A DNA stretch of 64,000 nucleotides from Syngnathus acus (Eukaryota > Chordata > Actinopteri > Syngnathiformes > Syngnathidae): the NCBI RefSeq assembly GCF_901709675.1, contig NC_051094.1, forward strand, positions 6,847,001 to 6,911,000, given 5' to 3'. The notes under the pieces are model-generated. The model ran no database searches and had not been told where the DNA came from. It saw only the letters and a program-made list of their open reading frames with translations. Within the stretch, counting starts at the first letter, position 1. Each line of letters opens with the position of its first letter. A program made the position numbers and the translations under genes. This document shows, in pieces, positions 12,658 through 28,200 of the stretch.

Positions 12658-14575
12658 AGCTTCGAACATTGAACGCTTTCCCTGATCTCTCCCTGTGTTT
12701 GGAGAACTGATTGACTTGCCATATTATTTATATTATTATATATTATATATTACGATTGATTTATTATTATTAATATTTATATTCATTGCAGTCCATGTCG
12801 CCTATAAGTACGCGCTTTGTGAGAAAATTCAGCACACTAGTAGAACAACTATGTTTTCCTAGCATCAATTTTTACACTACTGGTACAACATTTAGACAAC
12901 TGGTTAGCAATTGAGTCTTACTAGTAAACTTCATTGCTGCACTCGTTACATTGCTTGTCCCAAGTGATAGTAGTATTTGACAAGATACCTCATTAATTGA
13001 AAATAACTTTGAAATTTTGAATATTTCGCCAAATCTCCATTTGACTGAAGTTTGCCAGAAAAGTTTTTCCAGTCATTTGCAACCTTAAAAGTCACATTAT
13101 AAAATTAACCATCAGTGTCTCAGCATGAGTAGGAGCAACAGCATGTATATGTAGAAATGCCAATTATTGGTGGAAAAAAAACATGACTTGTCATTCTAGG
13201 AGTGCGCTTAATTGCCTTGATTAGTGAGGAAAAATACTAGTACATGGACCTTGAGCTGCATATGAAGAATATGAAAATGCTCAAATGCCTTTCTGTCTGC
13301 TTTGTTTGTATCACAAAAGTAATTTCCATCACTTCCCATTGTGTGACAATGGACCAAGCAGCAATTGAACTTTTTGTTTCCCTTCATACACAGGAGCATC
13401 CTAAAAACATATCCATAAATACAAAACAAAAATCATTCCTAGTTACCACGGTGATGAGAATGAAAGTAGGCGAGCGGTGGCACATGGGGTGACCTTATGC
13501 AGACGTGTTGTATAATTCATGTAATTCACTATGTCATTCACCATAACAGCTGAGAACGGACCTGACTTGAAATTGGAGCGCTTGTTTGTTTACATCCGTG
13601 TTTGGAGTACATGGTGACAAGCAATATTGACAAAAGCAATTTTCTTTTGGAGATGGAAATATTTGGAGTTCTAGCGAAACACGACAACCCTTCATAATAA
13701 TACGTACATACAAAAAAAGGAAAGGACTAAGTCATTTTTAAGGGAACTTTTTTTTATGACTTAGTCATATTATGACCGTAAGCGTGATAGGTTCTGATAA
13801 TAGCCCAACTTTATTCTCATAACATTACAACTACTTTCTATGATGTCTTGGTCTCGGAATACTGTTATTCATATTTATTTTTATGATGTATCAACATATT
13901 TAAATGTGCCACTTTGTTTTGGTTGAGTTTGGAATGTAAAGACAAAGAAGAGCTGTGGAGCCTCTTGATCATCTCATCGCAAGGATCAGCAGCAGCTAAC
14001 AGTACACTGAGGTGCACTTTCACTGGAGGGAAGGTGCCATAAAACTTCTACCGGTGCCTACGATAGCACTCTGGGTAGATACTTGATTACGAAATAGACC
14101 AAGGTGAAGTCATTACTACACACGTGGGGGACATGAGGGGAATTGTTCGGATTCTTATGTTCACTCGAGCATGATAAAAACATATGCTGGAATTGGACCA
14201 ATATAATGGTGTCACGTTCATTTATTGTCCTCGACTGGGAACAATTTTTCTACTTCTGTGTGACCAGTTCACGAGGGATAGGAGCTGACTCATCACATTC
14301 ATGGAATCGACAAGAGCGGAAACAGTCTCTTTTCCCCGAGAGATGGGAGACCTTCTCACTGGTACGCCCCGGATTTTTCGGGAACAGATGGTGGTCAAAA
14401 AGGGACATGTGACCATTGTGTGGCGGCACTAATGGAGGCCACGGTCTGCCGACCTGTTGTCTGAGCCAACTGTTATTGTAGCCTGAGGCCCTGAGACAGG
14501 ACTGGTGATTTTATAGATACCAAATATGACCCACTTTCACTCTTTACCTGACTTCCACTCTTGTGCATTCATCGT
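12658..14575. other. Intergenic, no gene seen
   Basis: This is the start of the plcxd3-rgs7bp intergenic region. It has an AT-rich stretch with TATTATTATA words at 12720-12785 and otherwise unremarkable sequence. The frames at 13208-13492 and 14143-14416 lie opposite each other, show no motif and look random. Confidence 0.6.
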
Positions 14576-14579
14576 CCAA

Positions 14580-14700
14580 AACCGGCTCAAACCGGCTTAA
14601 AACGGTTCAATTTGATCAAAACTGGCTCAAACCGGCTTGAGCCGGTTTAAACCGGTGCAAACCGGCTAAATCCGGAAAAATCTGTGAGACAACCGGGAAG
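14580..14700. repeat. Short array of AACCGG motifs on a 10-bp grid
   Basis: AACCGG occurs at 14580, 14590, 14630, 14650, 14660 and 14691, with the inverse CCGGTT at 14642 and the variants AACGG at 14601 and AACTGG at 14620. Apart from the last copy, the direct copies fall on multiples of 10 bp. It can be read as a degenerate decamer minisatellite (CAAACCGGCT) or as a site cluster: AACCGG is the core half of the Grainyhead-like/CP2 consensus (AACCGGTT). Function is unproven. Confidence 0.7.
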
Positions 14701-15479
14701 CGGATAAAACCAGTAAGCGACAAAAAAAAAAAACTTAAACACTAACCCAAAATATTTTATATTAATCATGTACCAGAGTATTGTGGCTATTATAGTCACA
14801 TATTTTGGTTCTTCCTTGACATAACAAGACACCAAAGCACAAAACAGCAACGAATTTGTGTATACAACGGTTTCTGAAACAGGATGCTTATGGCAGAAAA
14901 TCTTTAATTGTCCCCCTCTCATACACACTGGCAGCATTTGTTTGCACTTGTGTGTTCTAATTGGCTCTATTATACGCCGCCGCTATTGCCTGAAAAAATA
15001 ACACCCCCCCACCCCACACACACACACATTGCTGCCATATTAAAAATACACCTAACTTGTCATTTGCAGCTTGTTCCCAATTGATTTTGCGTTATGACTT
15101 GGACGTGCTAAATCTGTCAGTAGCCCAGAGTTTGTTTATATATGGGAAAAGAATCATCTGTCACTGTCCCAACTTAATATGCCCTGTGGCTTGGTGGCAC
15201 TGGCTCTGGAGCTGACAGCCTGTAATGGCTCGGAATTGCATGAAGCCCCTCGATGAGGTTGACAGCAGGGTTGTGATGGAAATGTGGATGTAGGAAATAA
15301 TGCAACTAGGAAAAAAGTGTCAAGTTTGTCTGAAATTGGAAAGCAATTAATGATTTTTCTTCCTCGATTTGAAAGGAAATCATTCAATTTTCTTTTTTTA
15401 TTGAAATTGATTTCCAGCATGTAATTAGAAGGACTGCCTCAAAATCAATGGTATCCATCTTCATGTGTCCTGCTGTAAT

Positions 15480-15797
15480 TAGTGATGTGCATTCCAGTTC
15501 TTTTAAGTGAACTGAATCTTTAGAATCGGATCACTCAAAAGATTCGTTCAAACGAATCGTTCAACGATACGTCCCCTTCACTTTCACTTAAGCTTTTTCC
15601 CTAATGAAGTGGCCTGTGAATAGGTACACCTCATGGACACTTCAATAGGTACACTACACGAGGTAAAAAAAAAAAAAAATGAATGAATAAATAAGAAAGT
15701 GTAGCGAACAATTCGGTGAACGATTCATTTGAACAAATCTTTTGAGTGAACCGATTCTAAAGGTTCGGTTCACTTAAAACTGGAATGCACATCACTA
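15480..15797. mobile_element. Foldback (inverted-repeat) MITE-like element
   Basis: The two ends are inverted copies of each other: TAGTGATGTGCATTCCAGTT at 15480-15499 and its exact reverse complement at 15778-15797. The similarity continues inward for about 90 bases with mismatches (GAATCTTTAGAATCGG, CAAAAGATTCGTTCAAACGA and their complements). The middle is an unrelated stretch with a run of A and a TTAGGTACACC-related piece. There is no open frame, so it is non-autonomous. A target-site duplication is not clear. Confidence 0.75.
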
Positions 15798-15832
15798 GTA
15801 CAAAGCAGTGCAGACGGCCAAGAACCGCTAGG

Positions 15833-15904
15833 TCGAAATAGCCGACTGGTTAGTGACACCGGCTCTCGCTCAGTATGAACCTGGTTCGATCCCAGGTGGG
15901 GGCA
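15833..15904 (+). mobile_element. tRNA-derived SINE head
   Basis: An A-box-like TAGCCGACTGGTTAGTGA and a B box GGTTCGATCCC stand at normal Pol III spacing. The T arm at 15879-15897 is intact, with ACCTGG and CCAGGT pairing around the loop. The first and last bases cannot form a seven-pair acceptor stem and the anticodon arm is poor, so this is a SINE-type tRNA-like head and not a working tRNA gene. The trailing 100 bases (to about 16000) may be the SINE body. Confidence 0.65.
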
Positions 15905-16348
15905 TATACCCACATAGATTTTAGAATTGGAACCTCGCATATGCAAACAAATGCAAGTATTTATGTGTAAATACATGAGGTGGCCCCGCCCCCAAGTCGG
16001 CCGAGAGAAAACCAATGGATCACGCCCACTACCTAGGGGGCGGGGTGAAATCCAATAGTATAGGACACGCCATTAGGTACACCGCCATTTTCAGGGGTAC
16101 CTAATAACAGGCCACTTCATTAGGGAAAAATCATGGTCAAAGCTAAAATGAAAGTGAAAAGTGCCACACCCGCCCTCACCCCCACTTTCTGATTGGCTGT
16201 TTGATCAGTGACATCACTTGGAAACTGCATTGGAAACTGCACCTTTGACCATGACATTTCCCTTATAAAGTCCATTAGGTACACCGCCATTTTCAAGTGT
16301 ACCTAATAACAGGCCACTTTATTAGGGAAATATCATGGTCAAAGGTCA

Positions 16349-16491
16349 CAGGTGTCAAGCTCTAGTCCTCGGGGCCGCGTTCCAATATGTATTCCAGGTT
16401 ACCCTCGTTAAGCGCACCTGCGTGAAAAGTTTTAGCTCCTGCAGAACGTGAAAATGACCAAAACTTTTCACGCAGGTGCGCTTAACGAGGG
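16349..16491. mobile_element. Palindromic hAT-like MITE, truncated copy 1
   Basis: Begins CAGGTGTCAAGCTC. It contains perfectly complementary 32-base arms at 16402-16433 and 16460-16491 (CCCTCGTTAAGCGCACCTGC and its complement at the outer ends). The outer part of the right arm is missing, since the sequence returns to the tandem unit at GAATCACACGG. Confidence 0.75.
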
Positions 16492-16583
16492 AATCACACG
16501 GACACTCCATTAGGTACACCGCCATTTTCAAGTGTACCTAATAACAGGCCACTTTATTAGGGAAATGTCATGGTCAAAGGTCA

Positions 16584-16726
16584 CAGGTGTCAAGCTCTAG
16601 TCCTCTGGGCCGCGTTCCAATATGTTTTCCAGGTTACCCTCGTTAAGCGCACCTGCGTGAAAAGTTTTAGCTCCTGCAGAACGTAAAAGGAGCTAAAACT
16701 TTTCACGCAGGTGCACTTAACGAGGG
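16584..16726. mobile_element. Palindromic hAT-like MITE, truncated copy 2
   Basis: Same left end as the other copies, exactly 235 bp after copy 1. The hairpin is the most complete: arms 16637-16675 and 16688-16726 (39 bases, one mismatch) around a 12-base loop. It is truncated on the right in the same place as copy 1, so the two were multiplied together with the host unit. Confidence 0.75.
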
Positions 16727-16818
16727 AATCACACGGACACTCCATTAGGTACACCGCCATTTTCAAGTGTACCTAATAACAGGCCACTTTATTAGGAAAA
16801 TATCATGGTCAAAGGTCA

Positions 16819-17018
16819 CAGGTGTCAAGCTCTAGTCCTCGGGGCCGCGTTCCAATATGTTTTCCAGGTTACCCTCGTTAAGCGCACCTGCGTGAAAAGT
16901 TTTAGCTCCTGCAGAACGTGAAATGACCAAAATCTTTTCACGCAGGTGTGTTTAACGAGGGTTAACTTGGAAAACATATTGGAACGCGGCCCCTCGAGGA
17001 CTGGCGTCGACACCCCTG
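16819..17018. mobile_element. Palindromic hAT-like MITE, full-length copy 3
   Basis: This copy, 235 bp after copy 2, keeps both outer arms. The right side continues through GGAAAACATATTGGAACGCG to GACACCCCTGG, the complement of the left end (CAGGTGTC...). The CAGG/CCTG termini are typical of hAT non-autonomous elements. The flanks match the uninterrupted host unit at 16133 and 17161, so the insertion point is visible near CATGGTCAAAG / TTTAAGTGAAAG. There is no open frame. Confidence 0.75.
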
Positions 17019-17281
17019 GTTTAAGTGAAAGGTGCCACACCCGCCCTCGCCCCCACTTTCTGATTGGCTGTTTGATCTGTGACGTCATTCAGACACTCTA
17101 TTAGGTACACCATCATTTTCAGGTGTACCTAATAACAGGCCACTTTATTAGGGAAAAATCATGGTCAAAGCTTAAATGAAAGTAAAAAGTGCCACACCCG
17201 CCCTCACCCCCACTTTCTCATTGGCTGGTTGATCTGTGACGTCATTCTGACACTCTATTGGGTACACCGCCATTTTCAGGT

Positions 17282-18233
17282 TCGTTCACAAAGATTCACG
17301 AGTGAGTGACAGACAGCGTCGCTGCTATGCCAGCCGACACACGTTCTGCCGACATTGATGTTTTAATTTTGTATTTGTTGATGGTGTTATTATACCGAAT
17401 GTGTTTGTGTTTTAATAAAAGGTTGAAAAAAAAATCCGTTATGCTGACAATTGTTATTTTGGGGGACATCAACTCATATAACAACGCAAAACACATATTG
17501 TCATATACACCAGTTAGCCAAATGTCTGATTTTTATGTTTTAATTGGCGAATATAAAAACATGGAATAAAACACCAGATAAGTTTTAACATAAATGTTTA
17601 TTTAAAACAAAAACAAAAAAATAATAATATAATAATAATAATAATATTAAAAGTACATTTCAAACCAGCAATCCAATGTGAAACTGCAGTAGATATATTG
17701 GATAACAATATTTAGGCGTATATATGCATACACGTTATTTAAAAACTATGTTATAAAATCAAGATTACAAGCTTAACCTCCCCGTTGTTGCATAACGGCG
17801 CATCCCTTCATGCAATAAAGTTAGCCGTTTGCTTGGAGAAAACGTGCATAAAAGATGTGGTGTTTCAGTGAGTGGTTGTTTCTTTCCTTGGCAAATCGTA
17901 AATCTACATTCTGGCTTACATAGTTCACGCCAGGAGGGAGACGCAACACGTTCACTGACTGATTCGTTCTCGCAATGAACTGGAAATCCAAATCACTCAC
18001 TCACTGACTCGTTCACTCACAGATACGTTCAGTTGGTGAACGGGAAATGCAATTCACGACTCATTCGTGAACGGGAAGTTATGTCATTTTCTTCTTCGTT
18101 TTGTTTTACGGCGAGGTGGCACCAGCTTCAATGCGCACTACCGACACCTACTGGTTGAAGTCATATGAACTGAAAAAAGAACGAATCACTTTATGAAATG
18201 ATTCGTTCACTGTCGTTCACTGCAAAATACATC
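17282..18233. repeat. Repeat-rich segment with GATTCGTTCA words
   Basis: Repeated and inverted short words (TTCGTTCAC, GTTCACTGACTGATTCGTTC, CACGACTCATTCGTGAACGG, AACGAATCAC...ATGATTCGTTC) at both ends resemble the foldback element at 15480-15797. The right end CTGCAAAATACATCAC is an imperfect inverse of GTGATGTGCATTCCAG at 15482. The whole 15.48-18.23 kb stretch may therefore be one nested transposon complex. The 87-codon frame at 17306 has no transposase motif. Confidence 0.45.
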
Positions 18234-19003
18234 ACAATACTGTTTTTCATACATTTCTAAATCTGACTCCAATATTAAAACCTCACCTTTCACTGAAATT
18301 TCCAAAGCCCAAATCCAAAACAGATGATCACCAAAGCCACAAATCATTTTGCTAGTAAGAGGAGCTCCGAATGAGCCTGAGGGAGTGATTTGTGGAGAGG
18401 TCATTGTGCTATTAAAAAAATGTTTAGCTCATTAATTTTAAAACATAGCTCTCTCTTAAAGGCTTTACAAAACAGCTTCTATGTAGTGCAAATTGAATCT
18501 AAATCTCTATTGCCCTCCTGTGTTTGCTACTGCAAATCACATATAGGGACCCTTATGGACACAACTGTGTACGTGGGCTCCCTCTAGAGATTTGAAGAGT
18601 TACTGCACAAGTTACTGCATGTAACTTTCAAGTTTCTGTAAATTTGTACTGAATCTTTAAGTATTTTAAATATGTTTTACAGTTGTCATTAATCCTACTG
18701 CAACACATTTCAAGTAATTAATTAATTGAGTGAATGTGAAGCAGGGATGAGGCGCTGCAAAGAAAAAAAATGGTTGTGGATACAATGCCCTGTGATTCTT
18801 AAAAGATTCAAAATAATAACTTCAAAGCTTGTAACCCTCTTAATTGATACGCTCGATAGTCCTCTGAAGACGTCACTGTATTGCATGCATAGAAATGAAG
18901 GCAAATAACAAAAACACTGCATAATATTGTGGTGGTTTGTCTCCCCCTAGTGGAGGTTTAAGGGAAAAATAATCCACTCAACCCTTTATTTTCATTAAAA
19001 AAA
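18234..19003. other. Intergenic, no gene seen
   Basis: Non-repetitive AT-rich sequence with no recognisable coding exon or RNA gene. It lies downstream of rgs7bp (minus strand). TTTATT words at 18984 and 19007 could be distal polyadenylation signals of that gene. Confidence 0.5.
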
Positions 19004-19079
19004 AGGTTTTATTGATAATGTAAAATGATCTACATCATCCTCATGTACCGAACTGTACGTCCAATGGGCCGGAAATATA

Positions 19080-19235
19080 ACAACCATCGTCCACAAGGTG
19101 GCGCCATGCCAGCCAATTGCAGGGCACACATAGACAAACAAGCATTCATTCAAAGACACTGGAGGCCCACAGCAGGAATCGAACCCAGCACCTTTACACT
19201 GTCAGACGGACGTGCTTACCAGTGCTCCACCAACT
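19080..19235 (-). mobile_element. tRNA-derived SINE-type repeat fragment
   Basis: Read on the minus strand it starts GGTGGAGCACTGGTAAGCAC, followed by GGGTTCGATTCCTGC (B-box-like), then the body words CTGCAATTGGCTGGCATGGC. This is the arrangement of a widespread fish dispersed repeat. It lies just beyond the proximal 3' end of rgs7bp. Confidence 0.6.
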
Positions 19236-19658
19236 AAAAACAGGCGAATTTACTAAGAGGGCAGGATAAATAACTGGATGTACAAGTCTACATGCGTGTG
19301 CGTGTGTGTAAAGAAAATTCTCTGTTGTATCAAACAGTATATTGCGCTTAGAAGTTGTAAAGTTATGATAGACGTTTACCTTTCATGGAAGACTAAATAA
19401 AAAAAGAAAACAAAAATGGGTCTACAGCAGTATTTTTGTTCATTTCTTTTAATTAAACATTTTTTGCATTTTGTTTAATGCCTAAACATGCAGTGGCTCC
19501 CTTTGAAAGTTATAAAAAAGGACATAACGGGAGGGTTAAAAAATTCATAATAATAAAATTATAGGTGTTTTGCCCATGGACGAGTTTTGTCTTTTACATT
19601 AAACAATGGACTACAGGCTCAACTTCATTGACCTCAAAACCATGGCAACATATTGCAA

Positions 19659-19664
19659 TTTATT
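19659..19664 (-). terminator. Candidate polyadenylation signal for rgs7bp
   Basis: AATAAA on the minus strand, 143 nt after the rgs7bp stop codon, followed by ATGTTGCCATGGTTTTG, which is GT-rich. More distal signals exist near 19007 and 18984. Confidence 0.45.
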
Positions 19665-19806
19665 CCATGTAGAACAAAACGAAACAAAACAAATCCCCAA
19701 AATAGGCAGCCTTGCTAGTATTTTGTTTGTTTGAAAATGGCAGTAGTAGAGTAGTGGAGGACAGAACAGGGCAATGTTGTCTTTTGATATTGTTGTTGTT
19801 GATACC

Positions 19807-23889
<4,083 letters not shown>

Positions 23890-25130
23890 GCATACACACC
23901 CACTAATAAAACAGTCCTGATACGGAACGATCTCTCCCGTGTGCTGCGGCCCCACCCCCCCTCACCACCGCCACCTCTCTCCTCCTCCTCCTCTTCAACT
24001 CTTCACCGTCCTCTCTCTTTTCTCCTGACCCAAACCTGCCTTACCCCAGCCCTCACGCCACCTCCCTAGAGTGGAGCCAGATGTGCTCCCAGATAAGAAC
24101 GGACGATGAGGATAAGGAGGCAGAAGACGCGCTACTCTTCTCCGCATCAAGTCACCTCCACTCCCGTGGCATGCAGCTCACAAGCGGGCTCCTCGCTTCA
24201 TCTCCTCCTCACGCATCACCCAGCACAACCCGTCCATGATTTGCACCGAGCACCACTGGCAGAGGCGGCCGGCCGATAAGCATCTGCTGCCTCTTCGCAG
24301 CATTGAAGGCTGCAAACGTCACCGCCTCACAATTTTTATTTATTTAAATTTTGGGTTGCACTTTGGCGTGCAGATCTGCACATTCATTCACAAATCTCTC
24401 TCCCCCCCTCCTCCTCCCCCCCCTCCCTCTTCGGTGGTTCCTCCTCTTGTAACCTTGGAGGAGCATTTTGTAGCAGACTGCTGGGGAAGGACAATGAAAC
24501 ACATCCCCACCCCGATAGGTGAAAAGCCGTGATATAAAGCGTGAAAGTGAACGTTTAAACAAAAATATCTTATAATAGTAATCAGTGGGTGAGCACTGGT
24601 GTGTTGTGAGATACTATCTGCAAAAAAAAATCCAATCTCATATTGTTAGTCTTTGCCTCTATAATATCTATGCTGATGTTTATTGACATACAGGACAATT
24701 ATATTCTCTTCTTCCATTGGAAGGCAGAAGGTAGCCTTCATTAAAGTAGTTGCCATAATAAATTATGACTTCCTGCCACAATATCAGCTTTGTGCATGAT
24801 TAAACCAGCCCAAAATTCGCATTGGATAAGTCATTTTGTGAGTTAATTGAGACAATCGACTTCATCATTATTTCAGTAGTCATAGTTTTTTGGGTGTTGT
24901 TTTGTGTGCGCTAAGATTTTTCCACTGTAAAAAAAAAAAAAAAAAGGTGCCTTTATTCAAACCACCACAAGTGCAGTTATCAATAAACAGCCGAGTGCAA
25001 ATGTCCCTTCTATTTCAATGCTTCTGATCTACCCCCCGCAATTCCGGGACAGAACATATTGTTTATCATGTGCACACTGAGAAAATTGAACGCCCAAATG
25101 TGCCTCCTACACAATATGGCCTTTCAATCG

Positions 25131-25136
25131 TTTATT
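25131..25136 (-). terminator. Candidate polyadenylation signal for rnf180
   Basis: AATAAA on the minus strand, 142 nt after the rnf180 stop. A second copy is at 24952-24957. Confidence 0.45.
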
Positions 25137-25225
25137 AATGGCTGATAACAAGCTGACACTGCTCCACTCAACATCCCACCTGCTTGTTTCCACAGTGCAG
25201 CAAACGGCTTAATCTGTAAAACCTG

Positions 25226-25266
25226 TCATCATCATCATCTCATTATCATCATCATCATCATCATCT
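25226..25266. repeat. (ATC)n microsatellite, slightly interrupted
   Basis: Two blocks of ATC/CATCAT separated by TCATT, in the probable 3' UTR of rnf180. Confidence 0.9.
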
Positions 25267-25277
25267 CCATCAGACTG

Positions 25278-28200
25278 TCAAAAAGAGGGGAAAAAGAGAT
25301 AACAGAGGATGCAAACTATGAAGAAGCCAACAATCCAGTTGACAGAGTAAATGTAGATGATGACCATATCCATGTCAAAATGCCACCCGCGGCCGTCGTC
25401 GTCAAAATCCAACGCGCTCAGACGGAAGCCGCCGCCCGCACGGGGCAACTGACGTCGCGCCATGGGGCTGGAAGGCCTGAAACCTGGAAGGCGGAAAACA
25501 AAATGTATTGACTCGGTTTTTTTTGGATTACTTGGCCCACTTTTGCAGGGACTTGTGGTCAGGGTAGGCAAGTGAGGCTGTGTCGCCCCCTGCTGTCCCT
25601 TTCTCTGCATGCATTTGAAAAGGGGGCGAAAAACATGTATTCGCATATATTCCATCCATCCATCCATTTTCAATATTTTTACGAACAAGTTCAATTCGAA
25701 ATTAGATGCAAATAGCAAAAGCAAATATTTTATGTAACCAGCTAGTGCCCATAGATTCATTTCAAACTCATCTTGTCAGTGTTTGGTTGTAACTGTACCC
25801 TGCAGTTGCCATCTCTTTCCCAAAGTCAGCCATGATAGACTTCAGCGTACCTCCAAATATTCTGAAGAGTTTTCTGCAGCTGGGCAGAGGCCATTTCGCA
25901 CAAGTCGCTTTCTGGAAGTTTTGTTTCCGACATGCGTATTCCTTTGGGAAGAACGTCCTTACCATTTGATTCAACTCTGTGGAGAAAAAAAACACAAAAA
26001 AATCCAAATACTGTATAAGATGAATATGATTCATTCAGTATACAAGCAAAAGCATGACGCATGACGAGACTCTGTGTGCGTGACCTCGCCTCGGCTAATC
26101 AACACGAGAACAAAATGATCATCATCATCATCTAAGCACCAAAGAGCTCTCATCTGTGTGGTTGAGTTTTCCTTGTGACCGCATCCTCTGTTTTTATGGA
26201 TGTGTTGGCCCATAGGGGAAAAATGTGCATCGTATCATGTCATTATTTATTTACAGTTTAGCGAGTGCTGACTGACCACAACATTAGTTACGTCGAATGA
26301 GCTCCAATACAAAGGGCCCACCGTGGCCTCACCCTTCTGGAAGAAGACATGCGTGATGATGGTTCTGCAGAGGGGGCAGGGAGTGCTGGTGGGACAGTTC
26401 TTGGCCAACGTCCTCAGGCAAGGTTCACAAAAGATGTGCTTGCACGGCTGACACATGTACGGGCTGAAGTAGACGTCCAGGCACACGGCGCACATGTATC
26501 CCTCCTTGCTCACGTCTTCTTCATCCTCATCGCTGCTGCTGGTAATGCTACCTGTGGAACCCTATCAAGCGGAGGAAAGAGCGAGAGCACTCGTTAGACT
26601 AAGTTGAGGACACATCTTGGTCCTCGTGGTCAAATTATTTTCAAGCTTAGGGGTGCCTACTTCATGAATGTCTTTTTTTAAATAAGTCCATTGAACCCCA
26701 ATTCGAAAGCAGTGTATGATTTATTTCTTTATTTAGTTGGGGAATAACATTTTTGTCCCTGTGTGAACACTTCCAGTGGATTTTTTAATTTTTTTTATCC
26801 AAAATGAAAATTCTCATATTTTTTTTTCAAATAGTTTATTGTATGGTTACAATTTCATCTGTTTATAAAGGCATTTATAATCTATCTTCAAAGTTGAGGC
26901 TGGTGTCAATTGCATGCATTTTTTTGCAATTAGGTGGAGATAGATGCAGTTTTTTTCTTTTTAACCTGAGATTAAACACTCCACCGGTGAGGCTTTTAAA
27001 CATTTATTATCACTATGAAATATCCTTGCTCCTCCTGGGAGTTTTAACACGGGCATCTTCTTTTAGTGTGTGGAGGTTATGTGTGATGTACTCTGAGTTT
27101 TGTCTCTATTATTTGACACCCACGTGCACAAGATAATATGTGTGACTGAAAAGTACCATGTCAGGTGAGATTTTCACAGAGTGAGACTGTCTCTCGCTAA
27201 TGTTTTCTCACATCTGGGATTGCATTAAAGTGCGGGGCAAACAGAAGGAGCGTTAGGTGGAACACAAGAATTCTGCTTATGGCATATTGTTAACCTGCTT
27301 TGCATCTGTTTCTGCAGCACCACCCCCACTGTACCGCTTATATCCCCTTGGGTCAACCCTCCCAAGAGCTTGCACACACACATACACACACACGCACACA
27401 ATTGACATCCACAACATCATCCGGGAGGCTGCGCCAGGCCACTTTGTGGCAACATCTGTCCCTCGAGTCCCCCGTCTTCACCTTGAAATAGTGCCACGTA
27501 AACACAAGTGACACATGTTGACTCCTCACATATGAGTGGAGCGAAGGGATGCTTCCAGAGTAATTACCACTTCAAATCCCCGGGGTGTATTTGTAAAAAA
27601 GAAGTATGACACAAGTATTGGTAGAGTTTGTCCATTCGAACATCCATTTTCTGTAATGCTTATTGTGTTCAGGGTCACAGGGAGCTTTTGACTACGTAAA
27701 CCGACTGAATGCGAAAATGGAGGTGACAGGTCACATATCAAAATAGACAACATTTCACACTCATGTTCACACAGTCACTGAGAAGGAGCTGAACCAGTCC
27801 TGACTGCACCAAAGTCAGGTGGGTGACCCACTACAGCACAGGTGTCAAACTCAAGGCCCGGGGGCCAGATACGGCCCACCACATCATTTTATTTTAACAC
27901 CCCAACACTGCCATTAAGTTTTGACAATGAAAATAGAGCTCCCTCTCCAACTTGCTGAAACTCTGCCAATTTAATAGAAACCATAAAAACAATATGAAGG
28001 TTGGTGGCGCCCGAGAGGGTGAAACTATGTGAAGTTGAAGCTGAAAAAAATAAAAGCACTGTCACAAAATAGATAGCAATTAAGAAGAAGTCTGTAGAAT
28101 GACATTGGAGTCACAGGCGGAGCTAGGATTATTTCCTTGGAGGGACCGTGGGGGAGGCAAAGATGAAAAAAATCTAAACCAAAATAAATCTTCAGAAAAA

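Larger units (their letters stand above)
16064..17281. repeat. Tandem array of a ~157-bp unit with promoter-like motifs
   Basis: The unit starts with TTAGGTACACC, a spacer, and GGTGTACCTAA (a 10-bp inverted repeat), then AACAGGCCACTTTATTAGGG and CATGGTCAAAG. It ends in a GC-rich segment with an inverted CCAAT box (ATTGGCTG) and a CRE-like octamer. Copies begin near 16073, 16273, 16509, 16742, 17100 and 17257. The spacing is 157 bp between the last two and 233-236 bp where a MITE fragment is present. TGACGTCA is perfect at 17080-17087 and in the copy near 17234; the first copy has TGACATCA. No coding frame is present. Confidence 0.8.
23890..25277. promoter_or_regulatory. rgs7bp upstream region and rnf180 3' flank
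   Basis: From 23890 to about 24320 the sequence is GC- and CT-rich with CpGs (rgs7bp promoter/5' UTR side, minus strand), including CCTCCTCCTCCT and CACCTCCACTCCC tracts. A TATA-like element is not obvious. 24540-25130 is AT-rich with an A17 run at 24928 and no recognised gene. 25131-25277 is the probable 3' UTR of rnf180, including an ATC-repeat tract. Confidence 0.45.

Noticed and set aside
15833-15904. A functional tRNA gene
   Set aside because: A and B boxes and T arm are present, but no seven-pair acceptor stem or sound anticodon arm can be drawn; better explained as a SINE head.
16064-17281. CRISPR-like repeat array
   Set aside because: Repeats are long, with internal palindromes and no regular 30-40-bp spacers, in an animal genome; it is a transposon/tandem array.
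17306-17569. 87-codon frame inside the transposon complex as a transposase piece
   Set aside because: No DDE, zinc-finger BED or hATC motif; hydrophobic random-looking product.
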